Origin: JAFGTP01 sp964498725
GTDB lineage: Bacteria > Fidelibacterota > UBA2242 > JAFGTP01
Direction of reading: 5' to 3'
Length of the DNA: 64,000 nt
Assembly: GCA_964498725.1 (NCBI GenBank)
Contig: CAZCHS010000004.1
Span: 26,928 to 90,927 of the forward strand
Shown: positions 43,010 through 52,397 of the stretch, piece by piece
Position numbering within the stretch: position 1 is the stretch's first letter
Layout of the letters: every line of letters begins with the position of its first letter
The notes under the pieces: generated by a model
The model's input: the letters and a program-made list of their open reading frames with translations, nothing else
Told to the model about the DNA's origin: nothing
The model's database searches: none
Translations under genes and position numbers: made by a program

Positions 43010-43789
43010 TTATAAATTTCTGATTTCTTCGGGCAATATTCCGAGCATCGACTTGTCAAAGATAAATTTATGATTATTGATCGTGATTGAGGAAACGGGC
43101 GTCACACCATTCATAGAATTTGTAATAAAACAGCTGTCAAATCCCGAAACATCTTCAATATTAATAAAATCCTCAATAACCGTTGTCTGCTTGTGTATAA
43201 TGAGTGCCTTTCTGACAATACCGGGTAAAATTGGCAACCGCTGATCCGGTGTATAAATTTTCCCATCTTTTATAAAGTGAATATTTGAGGTTGTGAGTTC
43301 CAGCAGATGACCGGCGCGGTCATAAAATAAATAATCATCAAAAAGAGAGTCATCAAGCAACCCTTTGTTATAGATATTTTCAAAATAATTCATGGTTTTA
43401 AACCGGTACAATGGATTATCACCACGATTCGTTTGTTTTGCCAACAAGTCCGGAGCGTTTTTTCTGATAGTGAGTTTTTGTGGCATGATGAGATATTTCA
43501 TTTGATCATCAGTGTCCAGATAGATCATAATTTTTATGCGGGATTCTTGTAACTGATTTACTTCCATTAACTTTCTTAAAACTTTCGGAATGTCACATTT
43601 TTTTATCTGAAATTTAAAATAAGAGGCTGATTTATTCAGCCTTTCCAGATGTTCCTTCAGGAAATGGAATTTATTCTCACTGTATTTCATTGTGGTAAAG
43701 AAGCCCATGCCATACTGAAAACCGGGAGCGCTAATCGGAATATATACTTTTTCCTGCTCAATGTATTTGTTATCATGATACACTATCAT
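43010..43789 (-). CDS. pabC: class IV aminotransferase, probably aminodeoxychorismate lyase
   Basis: A 259-residue PLP enzyme of fold type IV. Features are GFQYGMGFFTTMKY, the lysine region RFKTMNYFENIY, ELTTSNIHFIKDGKIYTP, LPGIVRKALI and SCFITNSMNGVTPVSSI. The fold is shared with branched-chain and D-amino-acid aminotransferases. The position directly behind pabA and pabB supports ADC lyase, which releases pyruvate from 4-amino-4-deoxychorismate to give p-aminobenzoate for folate. The start overlaps the pabB stop by 4 bases. Confidence 0.85.
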   Translation of the reverse strand: MIVYHDNKYIEQEKVYIPISAPGFQYGMGFFTTMKYSENKFHFLKEHLERLNKSASYFKFQIKKCDIPKVLRKLMEVNQLQESRIKIMIYLDTDDQMKYLIMPQKLTIRKNAPDLLAKQTNRGDNPLYRFKTMNYFENIYNKGLLDDSLFDDYLFYDRAGHLLELTTSNIHFIKDGKIYTPDQRLPILPGIVRKALIIHKQTTVIEDFINIEDVSGFDSCFITNSMNGVTPVSSITINNHKFIFDKSMLGILPEEIRNL

Positions 43790-45129
43790 TTATGACCCTC
43801 CAAAAGCGCCAGAATATTATTGATTTTAGTTTTCATTTCCAAATATTCTTCCTCTGGTTTTGAATCTATCGTAACCGCACCGCCGGAATTTAAAAATATT
43901 TCATCGTCCTTAATGATGGCAGTTCTGATTATAATACTTGAATTTAAAAATGCCCGGTTCATAATCAGTATCGATCCGGTATACAAATTTCGAGAGTAAG
44001 TTTCCAATTCATCAATTATCTCCATTGTCCGTATTTTGGGGCAACCGGTGATCGAACCACCGGGAAATGTCGCTTTAATCAGATCAATATAGTCAGAATC
44101 CCCACGAAGTCGTGATTCAACACAACCCACTAAATGGTAGACATTTTCAAACTTTTCCAATTTTTTAGGGTTTTTGACGAATACTGATCCAATCTCAGAG
44201 ACTTTTCCCAGATCATTACGCAGCAGGTCAATAATCATAAATAATTCCGCCTGGTCTTTTGCCGAAGCAAGTAATCGATGGATTTTCTCCTGATCCTGAA
44301 CCGCATTGCTCCCTCTTTTAATTGTACCTTTGATCGGGCGGGTTTCAATTGTTTTTCCCTTTGCCCGCAGAAACATTTCAGGAGATATGGATAATATTTT
44401 TAAATCCGGCAAATTCAAAAAACAACTAAAGGGGGCTGGATTAGCCGCATACATACGCTTGAAAAGGGCAAAGGCATTTCCAATAAACCGTCCATTGATT
44501 TGCTGGGTAAAATTGACTTCATATACATCCCCCTGCCTGATATAATCCTGTATTTTTTCAACTTTGTGAATATATTTTTCACGGGTCAGTCCATTTTTTA
44601 TCTGGCTGACTGAATAGTCCTGACAATCCGACACATCAGCATTAAAAGAATGCTCTCTTTCATATTCGATATCAATCCGCCAGGCTTGTTTTGAATAATT
44701 ATCAAAAACATAATAACATCTGTAGGCTAAAAACTGGAAAAGTGGTGCCTGGTAAGAATCAACTGTGGTTTTCGGCAGCCTTTCAATTTCCCGGCACATT
44801 TCATAAGAAAAATACCCGACCAAGCCAATTATATTGGCCGGAAAAGGTAACTTGTGAAAAGCTGTATTGTTTAAAAAGCCCTTCAGCCAATCCCAAACAT
44901 TAAATATTTTTCCGGTTTCTGTATTCACATGGAGCAAATTATCTCTGTAAGAGACAATTAAATTAGGGTCTATCGCCATGAAGGAAAATTCTGAATTAGT
45001 TTTGTCTCCGGTGCCAGTTAATAATGCACTGCCGGGTTTTGACGCGTGCTTTTCAAAAAGGATTTCAGGTTGGCTGAAATCTATTTTACCAATGTTGTAA
45101 CTTTTTATGTTTAAAAATTTTTCATACAT
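43786..45129 (-). CDS. pabB: aminodeoxychorismate synthase component I
   Basis: A 447-residue chorismate-using enzyme. The C-terminal catalytic domain has YEVNFTQQINGRFIG, ISPEMFLRAKGKTIETRPIKGTIKRG, DLLRNDLGKVSEIGSVFV, and GSITGCPKIRTMEIIDELE, all in anthranilate synthase I/PabB proteins. The PIKGT lysine is typical of PabB. With PabA glutaminase it forms 4-amino-4-deoxychorismate. It overlaps pabA by 8 bases at the start and pabC by 4 bases at the end. Confidence 0.92.
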   Translation of the reverse strand: MYEKFLNIKSYNIGKIDFSQPEILFEKHASKPGSALLTGTGDKTNSEFSFMAIDPNLIVSYRDNLLHVNTETGKIFNVWDWLKGFLNNTAFHKLPFPANIIGLVGYFSYEMCREIERLPKTTVDSYQAPLFQFLAYRCYYVFDNYSKQAWRIDIEYEREHSFNADVSDCQDYSVSQIKNGLTREKYIHKVEKIQDYIRQGDVYEVNFTQQINGRFIGNAFALFKRMYAANPAPFSCFLNLPDLKILSISPEMFLRAKGKTIETRPIKGTIKRGSNAVQDQEKIHRLLASAKDQAELFMIIDLLRNDLGKVSEIGSVFVKNPKKLEKFENVYHLVGCVESRLRGDSDYIDLIKATFPGGSITGCPKIRTMEIIDELETYSRNLYTGSILIMNRAFLNSSIIIRTAIIKDDEIFLNSGGAVTIDSKPEEEYLEMKTKINNILALLEGHK

Positions 45130-45691
45130 AATTGAGAAATTCCCTGATAAGAAGGTCCCCTTGCTGTGTCAGAAAAGATTCCGGATGAAATTGCAATCCA
45201 AACACCGGATAATCACGATGAGAAACGGACATGACTATTCCCTCTTCTGTCTTGCTATCGATAATCAGACAGGGCGGAATATCGGCAACAATCAAAGAAT
45301 GATACCGGGCAGCATAAAATTCCTTTGCAACTTGTTTAAACAGGCCGGTTTGCTGGTGTATAATTTTTGCGCTTTTTCCATGTACCGGTAAGGGACTTCT
45401 TTTTGTGGTACCGCCAAATACTTCATTGATACATTGCATTCCCAGGCAAATTCCCAACAAGGGTAATTTATCATAAAAAGACTCAACAATCTTTTTTGAG
45501 ATGCCTGCATCGCGAGGACTTTTGGGGCCGGGTGACAATATAACGCCGGAATATTCCCGCATCTGAATGTCATCTATGGATATCGCATCATTTCGGCATA
45601 CCTCGACAATTCCATTAAATAACTTTTGCGTTTGCTGGTAGAGATTGTAGGTGAAAGAATCATAGTTATCAATTAGTAAAATTTTTTTCAT
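45122..45691 (-). CDS. pabA: aminodeoxychorismate/anthranilate synthase glutamine amidotransferase
   Basis: A 189-residue class I glutamine amidotransferase: IDNYDSFTYNLYQ, SPGPKSPRDAGIS, the nucleophile in LLGICLGMQCINEVFGG, ARYHSLIV, and the His-Glu pair in FGLQFHPESFLTQQG. It supplies ammonia to PabB; in many bacteria the same subunit also serves TrpE. It leads the pabABC unit. An inverted repeat at 45789-45803 lies between it and the divergent 45830 gene. Confidence 0.93.
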   Translation of the reverse strand: MKKILLIDNYDSFTYNLYQQTQKLFNGIVEVCRNDAISIDDIQMREYSGVILSPGPKSPRDAGISKKIVESFYDKLPLLGICLGMQCINEVFGGTTKRSPLPVHGKSAKIIHQQTGLFKQVAKEFYAARYHSLIVADIPPCLIIDSKTEEGIVMSVSHRDYPVFGLQFHPESFLTQQGDLLIREFLNYV

Positions 45692-45788
45692 ACGACCCTA
45701 TTAAAATTGGACAAAATTAAGGAAAACTCAGAGTTATAAAAATCAAAAAAAACATTTTCATTGTTTGTAAAGGTCTCTGATTTTAGAT

Positions 45789-45803
45789 TCTCATATTATG
45801 AGA
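45789..45803. promoter_or_regulatory. operator-like inverted repeat TCTCATA-T-TATGAGA
   Basis: A perfect 7+7 inverted repeat with a 1-base centre lies 98 bases upstream of pabA and 27 bases before the divergent acyltransferase fusion. Size and symmetry suit a dimeric repressor. No regulator is evident nearby. Confidence 0.35.
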
Positions 45804-45829
45804 GAATTTATTTATGAAAATAGACGCTT

Positions 45830-47479
45830 ATGAAAAAAGCAATTATACAATTATTGAAAATACTAGCCACATTTTTTCTTTTTCCCCGGTTATTTTTAGA
45901 AATATGCGGAAAAATCGCTCCTTATTTACCATCAGTTTTCGAAATATCCGGCTTTTTTATTCCCCTATTTTATATTCTGTTAATTGGAATTTTAGTCTTT
46001 TTCATTAAGAACTATCTGCTTTACTTTTATGTTGCTGAGAATTTTCCCTTTCCCCTGGTCAGACCGAAGCGAATTGTTTTAGAAGGCGCATTTTTAAACA
46101 TGCGACACCCCTTGATCTATTCCTATGCATTATTTTTATTGTTTTTAGGATGGATCAATAATTATTTTCTGGCAAGCGCAATATTATTTGTTCTATTTTT
46201 AATTAGTTCTCTCCTATTCTTTTATTTATTCAATATCAAGGATTTACGAAAACAATTTTCTAAGATTTATGTTACTAAATTTTTAATCATTCCACTATTG
46301 CCCCGAATTCGCAAAGTTGACCCTAAATCACCCAAATTCGGTCGTCTTCTGGCGCAATTATCAGTCCGTTTTTTAATCTGGCACTGGTGTCCCACATCTT
46401 ATAAAGGCACCGAAAACATTCCCGATTATGGCGGCGCGTTGTTCATTGCCAATCACATGTCCTATCCGGACCCCTTTTTTATTTCCGGCGGAATCCATCG
46501 AAACATTCGCTTTCTCACCACCGCGGAAGTTTTCAAAAAAAGAATAAACCGGTTCTTCTTTTACATCATGGGGTCAGTTCCTATCAAACGATTCACCAAA
46601 GATCCCACCGGTATCAGAAAATTTTTAAAACTGATCCAGCAGGGATATGCTGTTGGTTATTTTCCGGAAGGCAAACGAAGTTGGACTGGAGAGCCTTCTT
46701 CATTTCCAAAAGGCGTTTACCGATTACTAAGAAAAATACATGTTCCTATCATACCGGTTTCAACATCCGGATTTTACGCGCTTTGGCCGCGCTGGGGTGA
46801 TCACATGCGGCGGGCCATCCTTCAGGTAAGATTTCATCCGCCCCTGGCTATATTCCCTGATGAGACAGAGGAGCAATTCAGACAACGATTGACAGCGATT
46901 TTATATCAGGACGAATTTAAATATCCGGATCAATTGCTGTCAGTGAAGCATTTAAATAAAAGTATCAGTACGCTGTTATGGCGCTGTCCGGTTTGCGGAA
47001 AAATGGATGCCATCCAGGAAAGGGGTCACCGGGAATTTATTTGCCAGAATTGCCATTCCAAAGGATCAATTACTCTTAACCACAAAGTAAAATTGTACAA
47101 TTCCCAAACGAACACCTCAGAAATCTATCGATTTGCCACTCTTTATCAGCAAGTTATTGATTTTCCCATTACAAGCGACACTTTTAAAAGTCAGAAGAGT
47201 GTTCTATATATCGGAAATTTCCCTCATATAAAAAAGGTGGATTCGGGAACATTACACCTTAATAACCGTACATTTATATACCATGGAAGCAAAAAAAGAA
47301 TATACCAACTCTCAGCAATCATCCAATTGCATACCGAAGGTAACCGCATACTGCATTTTATTACTAACCGGGAACAGGTTCAGATCAAATTTCAAAATGA
47401 AAGTCCGCTCAAGTGGGAACAGATTTACAATACAGTATTAGCCAGATCAGAAAGAAAGAAATTCGACAAATATCCTTGA
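45830..47479 (+). CDS. ICMT-like membrane domain/PlsC acyltransferase/zinc-ribbon fusion
   Basis: 549 residues. The N-terminus (about 1-150) is a multi-span membrane region with RHPLIYSYALFLLFLG near residue 91, the pattern of isoprenylcysteine/phospholipid methyltransferases. Residues about 190-360 are a PlsC-type acyltransferase: H209-x4-D214 in NHMSYPDPFF, SVPIKR, and YFPEGKRSW. Then comes a zinc ribbon near 386-407 (CPVCGK...CQNCHSKG) and a beta-rich tail. PlsC domains acylate lysophosphatidate or related lipids at the inner membrane. The N-terminal domain lacks enough residues to prove methyltransferase activity. I do not recognise this full arrangement. Confidence 0.75.
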   Translation: MKKAIIQLLKILATFFLFPRLFLEICGKIAPYLPSVFEISGFFIPLFYILLIGILVFFIKNYLLYFYVAENFPFPLVRPKRIVLEGAFLNMRHPLIYSYALFLLFLGWINNYFLASAILFVLFLISSLLFFYLFNIKDLRKQFSKIYVTKFLIIPLLPRIRKVDPKSPKFGRLLAQLSVRFLIWHWCPTSYKGTENIPDYGGALFIANHMSYPDPFFISGGIHRNIRFLTTAEVFKKRINRFFFYIMGSVPIKRFTKDPTGIRKFLKLIQQGYAVGYFPEGKRSWTGEPSSFPKGVYRLLRKIHVPIIPVSTSGFYALWPRWGDHMRRAILQVRFHPPLAIFPDETEEQFRQRLTAILYQDEFKYPDQLLSVKHLNKSISTLLWRCPVCGKMDAIQERGHREFICQNCHSKGSITLNHKVKLYNSQTNTSEIYRFATLYQQVIDFPITSDTFKSQKSVLYIGNFPHIKKVDSGTLHLNNRTFIYHGSKKRIYQLSAIIQLHTEGNRILHFITNREQVQIKFQNESPLKWEQIYNTVLARSERKKFDKYP

Positions 47480-47532
47480 TAAAAGTGAAAACAAATGTTA
47501 GATTTAAATAAATAATAACAAACGGAGGTCAT

Positions 47533-48774
47533 ATGAAACAAATAAAAATATTACTCGCACTCGTTTTGGCGATCACTTTAACCTCTTGCTATACAATGAT
47601 TTCCTCACCGGAAGCAAAACGAGAAACCGTTTATATCGAAGAAGAACAATATCCTGAAACCGGGTATAGTGATTACCAGTTTGGAACGGTCATCAATAAT
47701 TACAATTATTTTCATGATGTTCCATGGTATAGCCCTCGCTACAACAATTACACATGGGGACACCATAGCTATTCCAGATGGCCGCGCTTGATAAGTCCAT
47801 ACTACTTTGGCTACAATGACTATTATCCTTATTACTATGATAATTACTACAGCTCCGGCTATCCATATTACGACAGTTTTTTCGGATATGGCGGCTATGA
47901 CTATTATTATAGTGGCTTTGGGTATCATGGTTATTACGGTGGATATTACAATAATTCATGGCGCTACAGCAATTACGCCTGGGGCGGTGGTGGATATTAC
48001 AAATCTGATAATCCCGGCAGTGAAGAAGCCAGAAACATCGGACAAATTGATGGCCGTAAAACCCGCAAAACCAACCAGCAAGAAGTCCGGGACGACAATA
48101 ATGATTTCCCGACAGTAAATATCGGCAACAGTGGTTTAAGCACAGGTTCAGGAATGACTTCAATTGGCGGTAATGCTCTTGTAAAAACAGAAGATGATAA
48201 CGATAAAAAAACGACCCGTGTAAAACAAAGATATCCTGACAAAAATTCATTTAATAGCAAACCCAACTCAGGATTCAGTGGAAATTCTCTGAACAACGAT
48301 GTCTTTACTGATGATAATGACAATACAAATACCACAAACACAACAAATATTCGCAGAACAATCCCAAATTCATTAAATACTAATTCTACCAGTACACGGG
48401 CTACAAACAGCACTTGGCGAAATACCACAACCAATACCAGAACAAATTCACAAAAAGTATCCAGAAAACCCAAAACAACAAATAACGCGCTCACTAGACC
48501 CAATAATACATCCGGTAAACGGTCAAGTTCCTACAGCAGTCCTTCATACCGTTCATCATCCAAAAGCAGTACTTACAAAAGACCAAGCCGCTCCAGTAGT
48601 TCCAGCAGTTCTCGTTCCCGCAGTACTTCGATCAGATCCCGGAGTTCAAGCAGTTCACGTTCATCAAGTTCTTCCATTCGATCACGGAGTTCCAGCAGTT
48701 CAAGCCGGTCTTCCAGTAGTTCATCAAGCCGTTCGCGTTCCAGCAGCAGTTCCAGCAGTAAAAAAAGGAAATAA
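47533..48774 (+). CDS. low-complexity lipoprotein with Tyr/Gly-rich region and Arg-Ser tail
   Basis: 413 residues. The signal peptide ends in LAITLTSCYT (lipobox). Residues about 45-155 are extremely rich in Tyr, Gly and Asn (YYPYYYDNYYSSGYPYY type), the middle is Asn/Thr-rich, and the last ~85 residues are Ser and Arg-Ser repeats ending KKRK. The Ser and Arg codons vary (AGT, AGC, TCC, TCA; CGT, CGG, CGC), so the pattern is probably maintained at protein level and is not a simple DNA expansion. It is exported and lipid-anchored; an adhesive, disordered surface or periplasmic role is a guess. GGAGG precedes the ATG, and the barrel gene follows by 3 bases. Confidence 0.78.
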   Translation: MKQIKILLALVLAITLTSCYTMISSPEAKRETVYIEEEQYPETGYSDYQFGTVINNYNYFHDVPWYSPRYNNYTWGHHSYSRWPRLISPYYFGYNDYYPYYYDNYYSSGYPYYDSFFGYGGYDYYYSGFGYHGYYGGYYNNSWRYSNYAWGGGGYYKSDNPGSEEARNIGQIDGRKTRKTNQQEVRDDNNDFPTVNIGNSGLSTGSGMTSIGGNALVKTEDDNDKKTTRVKQRYPDKNSFNSKPNSGFSGNSLNNDVFTDDNDNTNTTNTTNIRRTIPNSLNTNSTSTRATNSTWRNTTTNTRTNSQKVSRKPKTTNNALTRPNNTSGKRSSSYSSPSYRSSSKSSTYKRPSRSSSSSSSRSRSTSIRSRSSSSSRSSSSSIRSRSSSSSSRSSSSSSSRSRSSSSSSSKKRK

Positions 48775-48777
48775 TCC

Positions 48778-50112
48778 ATGACCAGAAAAATATTATTTTC
48801 AATACTTTTCGCCGCAACTTTTGTATTTGCACAAAACTATCAGGATTGTATTGATCCACTCTGGTATTTCCAAAATATCGGCAGCACTAACAGTGCCCTT
48901 AGCAATAATACAACAACTGTTTCCTCGGAAATGACAGGCCTGGCCTCTAATCCGGCGACCCTGGCCCTGCATAAAAATCCTTTAGTTGGTTTGTCGCTAA
49001 GGAATAAAAACATGTCGAACGATTCGAAGTTTGCCAACACTAACGATCTGATCAGCAGCAACTTCAATGACAGCCAGTTGACAAATACAAAACTTAACGG
49101 GGTTAGTGCAATATATCCGTTTCCGGTCTACCAGGGTAGTATGGTGCTGGCATTTTCCTATGCCAATACCGCCAACTATTATGATCAGGCCGATGCCACC
49201 GGTGATTTCACCTATGACAACGCGCCTTTTTCTGTAGATAACACCTATAATAAAACCGGGATAATGAATGCCTACCGCCTGGGATTGGCTGTTGAATTTA
49301 AAAAGAACCTTTTTATCGGTACGTCACTTAATTTTTATGACGGCAAACAGGTTCAGGAGTACAACTATATTGACCGGGATATCAGTGATAATTTTCTTTA
49401 CAGCACGATTAACAAACAAGTTGAAGTAAAGCCGGAATATTCCGGGTTGAATTTCAATCTTGGCCTACTCTATGTCAGTGGCAAAATGAAATTTGGACTG
49501 AATCTGGCAACACCTTTCAGTCTTAGCGTTAAAGAAAATTATGATAATTCCGAAACCTGGACCTATGATGACGGTGAAAAGGATTCCTATTCCGATGGTG
49601 ACTATATTAAATATAAAATAAAAACACCTACCGCCCTATCTACAGGTTTTGAATATAATTTTGGCAATATTACCTTGTTATTCGATGCAAAAATGCAGGA
49701 CTGGCATAATATGAGCTTTCATTCTGACCTGAAGGATCATCACTATGACGCCGACGGAAATCTGACCGGGACCAGCAGCACTGATGACAGAATTGACAGT
49801 GAGATCAGAAATAATTTAAAAACAACATTTGATTATGGCGTTGGTTTATCAACCTTTATTTTTGATAGTTTCCAATTAATCGTTGGCCACCGGGTAATTT
49901 CCCGTCCTTATTATGATCTGCCTAATGACGAAAAGAATGTTCATCTTACCGGAATCGGTATCAATACCAAACTCATGAATAACATGACTATTGGTCTCAG
50001 TTACCAATTTGAATTTGGTAAAAACACTCTTGAGCGGGAATATTTTGAATACCCGATTTACAGAAAATATTACACACAGAATCTTAATATTACCACTTCT
50101 TTGATTTTTTAA
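48778..50112 (+). CDS. FadL/OmpP1-type outer-membrane barrel protein
   Basis: A 444-residue outer-membrane protein with a signal peptide (ILFSILFAATFVFAQ). The N-terminal part (GSTNSALSNNTTTVSSEMTGLASNPATLALHKNP) resembles the FadL/Toluene_X or PorP-like opening, followed by alternating strands and a terminal TTSLIF strand. FadL proteins move hydrophobic compounds across the outer membrane; substrate unknown. AGGA lies within the end of the Arg-Ser lipoprotein gene, so the pair is cotranscribed, and a terminator follows. Confidence 0.78.
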   Translation: MTRKILFSILFAATFVFAQNYQDCIDPLWYFQNIGSTNSALSNNTTTVSSEMTGLASNPATLALHKNPLVGLSLRNKNMSNDSKFANTNDLISSNFNDSQLTNTKLNGVSAIYPFPVYQGSMVLAFSYANTANYYDQADATGDFTYDNAPFSVDNTYNKTGIMNAYRLGLAVEFKKNLFIGTSLNFYDGKQVQEYNYIDRDISDNFLYSTINKQVEVKPEYSGLNFNLGLLYVSGKMKFGLNLATPFSLSVKENYDNSETWTYDDGEKDSYSDGDYIKYKIKTPTALSTGFEYNFGNITLLFDAKMQDWHNMSFHSDLKDHHYDADGNLTGTSSTDDRIDSEIRNNLKTTFDYGVGLSTFIFDSFQLIVGHRVISRPYYDLPNDEKNVHLTGIGINTKLMNNMTIGLSYQFEFGKNTLEREYFEYPIYRKYYTQNLNITTSLIF

Positions 50113-50133
50113 TTAAAATGTGATTTTATTATC

Positions 50134-50168
50134 AAGGCTGGCGATTAATTGTCAGCCTTTTTTTTATT
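50134..50168 (+). terminator. terminator after the barrel gene
   Basis: AAGGCTG pairs with CAGCCTT over a 12-base loop and is followed by eight T. It begins 22 bases after the stop. Confidence 0.87.
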
Positions 50169-50173
50169 TTCCT

Positions 50174-50202
50174 TTGACATCAAGTAGATAAAGTATTAAT
50201 AT
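50174..50202 (+). promoter_or_regulatory. sigma-70-type promoter for nfeD-slipin
   Basis: TTGACA (50174-50179), a 17-base spacer and TAATAT (50197-50202) lie 33 bases before the nfeD ATG and directly behind the upstream terminator. The match to consensus is strong. Confidence 0.6.
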
Positions 50203-50234
50203 AATTTATTAACAAATCATTATTATGGTGACGC

Positions 50235-51536
50235 ATGAAGTATTTTAAATACCTGGTAATTATTCTCCTGATTTATCTGAATAGCGGAATAGCCGGTGAA
50301 ATCCATGTGCTAAAGATCGATGGCGTAATCAATCCCGTAGCCGAATCCTATTTGCATCACAACATTTCTAAAGTCACTGAATCGCCACAGAATATTGAAT
50401 GCATAATCATTCAATTGGACACACCCGGCGGCCTTATGTCATCAATGCGTAAAATCATCAAGACCATGATGAGTTCTGATATACCGATAGTTGTCTATAT
50501 CTCCCCTTCCGGTGCCAGAGCGGGCTCAGCCGGTGTCTTTATTACTTATGCTGCCAGTGTTGCAGCTATGGCGCCGGGGACCAATATGGGGGCGGCACAT
50601 CCTGTCAATATTGGCGGTAGCTTTAATTTTCAAAAAAAAGACACGACCGACTCCGGTGTATTAAAAGAAAAGGTCACCAATGATGCGGTGGCATTTGTAA
50701 AATCCCTGGCAAAACAACATAATCGAAATATTGAATGGGCTGAAAAATCCGTAAGGGGCAGCGCATCCATCACAGAAACAGAAGCCCTAGAAAATAATGT
50801 TATCGAAATCATTGCTGAGGATTTAAATGACTTAATCAGCCAGTTAGACGGATATGAGCTTAATGGTACTTCTCTAAAAACATCTGATCAAATAATTGTC
50901 ATAAAGGAATATGGCCTGCACCAGCGAATTCTGGATGTAATCAGCGATCCCAATGTCGCCTATATTCTGATGATTCTCGGATTCTGGGGAATTGTATTTG
51001 AAATTCGCAATCCCGGTGCTATTTTCCCGGGCGCTGTTGGTACGGTTTGCCTGATCCTGGCATTTTTTGCCTTTCAGATATTACCAATCAATTATACCGG
51101 AATCATTTTAATTTTTCTTGCGCTGGTCTTTTTTATTCTGGAAGTTTATATAACGAGTTTTGGCTTATTAAGTATTGGAGGAATCATACTCATGGTATTA
51201 GGCTCAATGATGTTAATTGATGTTTCACAGGCGCCTCAGGAAATTTTTGCAGTATCTCTCAAGGTGATCATTCCGATTGTATTATTCACGGCCGCCTTTT
51301 TTATCTTTGCTTTTTCAATGGCGCTGAAAACCCTGCGTACCAAAACCACCACCGGCAAGGAAGGAATGGTAGGAAAGGTGGGAACCACAATCTCCGAAGT
51401 GACAGAGAACTCCGGGCAGGTTATGGTCCATGGTGAAGTCTGGCGCGCTGTGTCTTCGGAAATAATCCCTCCTGGACAGGAAATTATTGTCGATAAAATA
51501 GAAAGTATGAAATTAATTGTATCAAAAAAAGTATAG
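50235..51536 (+). CDS. NfeD-family membrane serine protease, long form
   Basis: A 433-residue protein. A signal/anchor (YLVIILLIYLNSGIAG) leads to a ClpP-like protease domain: IIQLDTPGGLMSSMRKIIKTMMSSDIPIVVYISPSGARAGSAGVFI with the catalytic serine in RAGSAG. About four spans follow (ILMILGFWGIVFEIRNPGAIFPG onward), and then a C-terminal OB-fold (GKEGMVGKVGTTISEV). In this family the protease cleaves the partner stomatin/slipin's C-terminus; the slipin gene is 9 bases downstream. The pair is believed to act in membrane-domain quality control. Confidence 0.92.
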   Translation: MKYFKYLVIILLIYLNSGIAGEIHVLKIDGVINPVAESYLHHNISKVTESPQNIECIIIQLDTPGGLMSSMRKIIKTMMSSDIPIVVYISPSGARAGSAGVFITYAASVAAMAPGTNMGAAHPVNIGGSFNFQKKDTTDSGVLKEKVTNDAVAFVKSLAKQHNRNIEWAEKSVRGSASITETEALENNVIEIIAEDLNDLISQLDGYELNGTSLKTSDQIIVIKEYGLHQRILDVISDPNVAYILMILGFWGIVFEIRNPGAIFPGAVGTVCLILAFFAFQILPINYTGIILIFLALVFFILEVYITSFGLLSIGGIILMVLGSMMLIDVSQAPQEIFAVSLKVIIPIVLFTAAFFIFAFSMALKTLRTKTTTGKEGMVGKVGTTISEVTENSGQVMVHGEVWRAVSSEIIPPGQEIIVDKIESMKLIVSKKV

Positions 51537-51545
51537 GGAGGAAAT

Positions 51546-52322
51546 ATGCAAATTCCAATTATTGCAATAGCAGTCATTATACTGTATTTAATCTTAAATG
51601 CAGTGAAAATTTTGAAGGAATATGAACGGGGTGTTATTTTTCGTTTGGGCCGGTTAGCCGGGACAAAAGGGCCTGGCCTGATCCTGATCATTCCGTTTAT
51701 TGATAAAATGATACGCGTTCCGTTGCGCACTATGGTTCATGATGTACCGCCACAGGATATCATTACCAAAGATAATGTGTCGGTAAAAGTCAATGCCGTG
51801 GTCTATTTCCGGGTAATTGATCCCGCAAAATCGATCATTGAAGTGGAAGATTTCTACTCGGCAACATCGCAGTTATCCCAAACAACACTGCGGTCAATTC
51901 TCGGAGAATCGGAACTGGATGAACTACTCTCACAGCGTGAACAGATCAATTCCCAACTGCAGGATATTCTGGATAAACATACTGATCCATGGGGCATAAA
52001 AGTCGCCCAGGTAGAGATCAAACATGTGGACCTGCCCACTATAATGCAACGGGCCATGGCCCGCCAGGCGGAAGCGGAACGTGACCGCCGCGCCAAGATC
52101 ATTAATGCCGAAGGTGAATTCCAGGCTTCGCAGAAATTATCCGAAGCTGCAATGGTGATACAGGATACACCGGTAGCGCTGCAACTCCGCTATTTGCAGA
52201 CTTTAAGTGAAGTGGCTGTGGAAAACAATTCCACTATGCTCTTTCCGATTCCTATCGACATTCTGGAACCTTTCACTAAATCCTATCTGGAATTAAAAGC
52301 CAGAAAAGCTGAGGAAAAATAA
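51546..52322 (+). CDS. slipin/stomatin-family SPFH protein
   Basis: A 258-residue protein with an N-terminal span (IPIIAIAVIILYLILNA) and the SPFH/Band 7 domain: VKILKEYERGVIFRLGRLAGTKGPGLILIIPFIDKM, TKDNVSVKVNAVVYFRV, TLRSILGESELDELLSQREQIN. A helical stretch follows (MARQAEAERDRRAKIINAEGEFQASQKL). It oligomerises at the membrane and partners with NfeD. GGGAGG lies 6 bases before the ATG. Confidence 0.93.
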   Translation: MQIPIIAIAVIILYLILNAVKILKEYERGVIFRLGRLAGTKGPGLILIIPFIDKMIRVPLRTMVHDVPPQDIITKDNVSVKVNAVVYFRVIDPAKSIIEVEDFYSATSQLSQTTLRSILGESELDELLSQREQINSQLQDILDKHTDPWGIKVAQVEIKHVDLPTIMQRAMARQAEAERDRRAKIINAEGEFQASQKLSEAAMVIQDTPVALQLRYLQTLSEVAVENNSTMLFPIPIDILEPFTKSYLELKARKAEEK

Positions 52323-52351
52323 TTTTTCCTGTAATTAAAAATTAATATATT

Positions 52352-52381
52352 AAGCAGTCACTCGGTGTGGCTGCTTTTTTA
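52352..52381 (+). terminator. terminator between slipin and ligA
   Basis: AAGCAG-t-CAC pairs with GTG-tg-gCTGCTT, then six or more T. It separates the nfeD-slipin unit from ligA, which has an independent ribosome site. Confidence 0.7.
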
Positions 52382-52397
52382 TTTACAGGAATTAATT

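Noticed and set aside
43010..43789. Branched-chain aminotransferase (ilvE) as identity of the class IV aminotransferase
   Set aside because: The fold allows it, but direct overlap with pabB and order pabA-pabB-gene favour aminodeoxychorismate lyase.
48573..48779. Leu/Glu/Arg-rich minus-strand ORF
   Set aside because: It is the antisense shadow of the Arg-Ser repeat tail.
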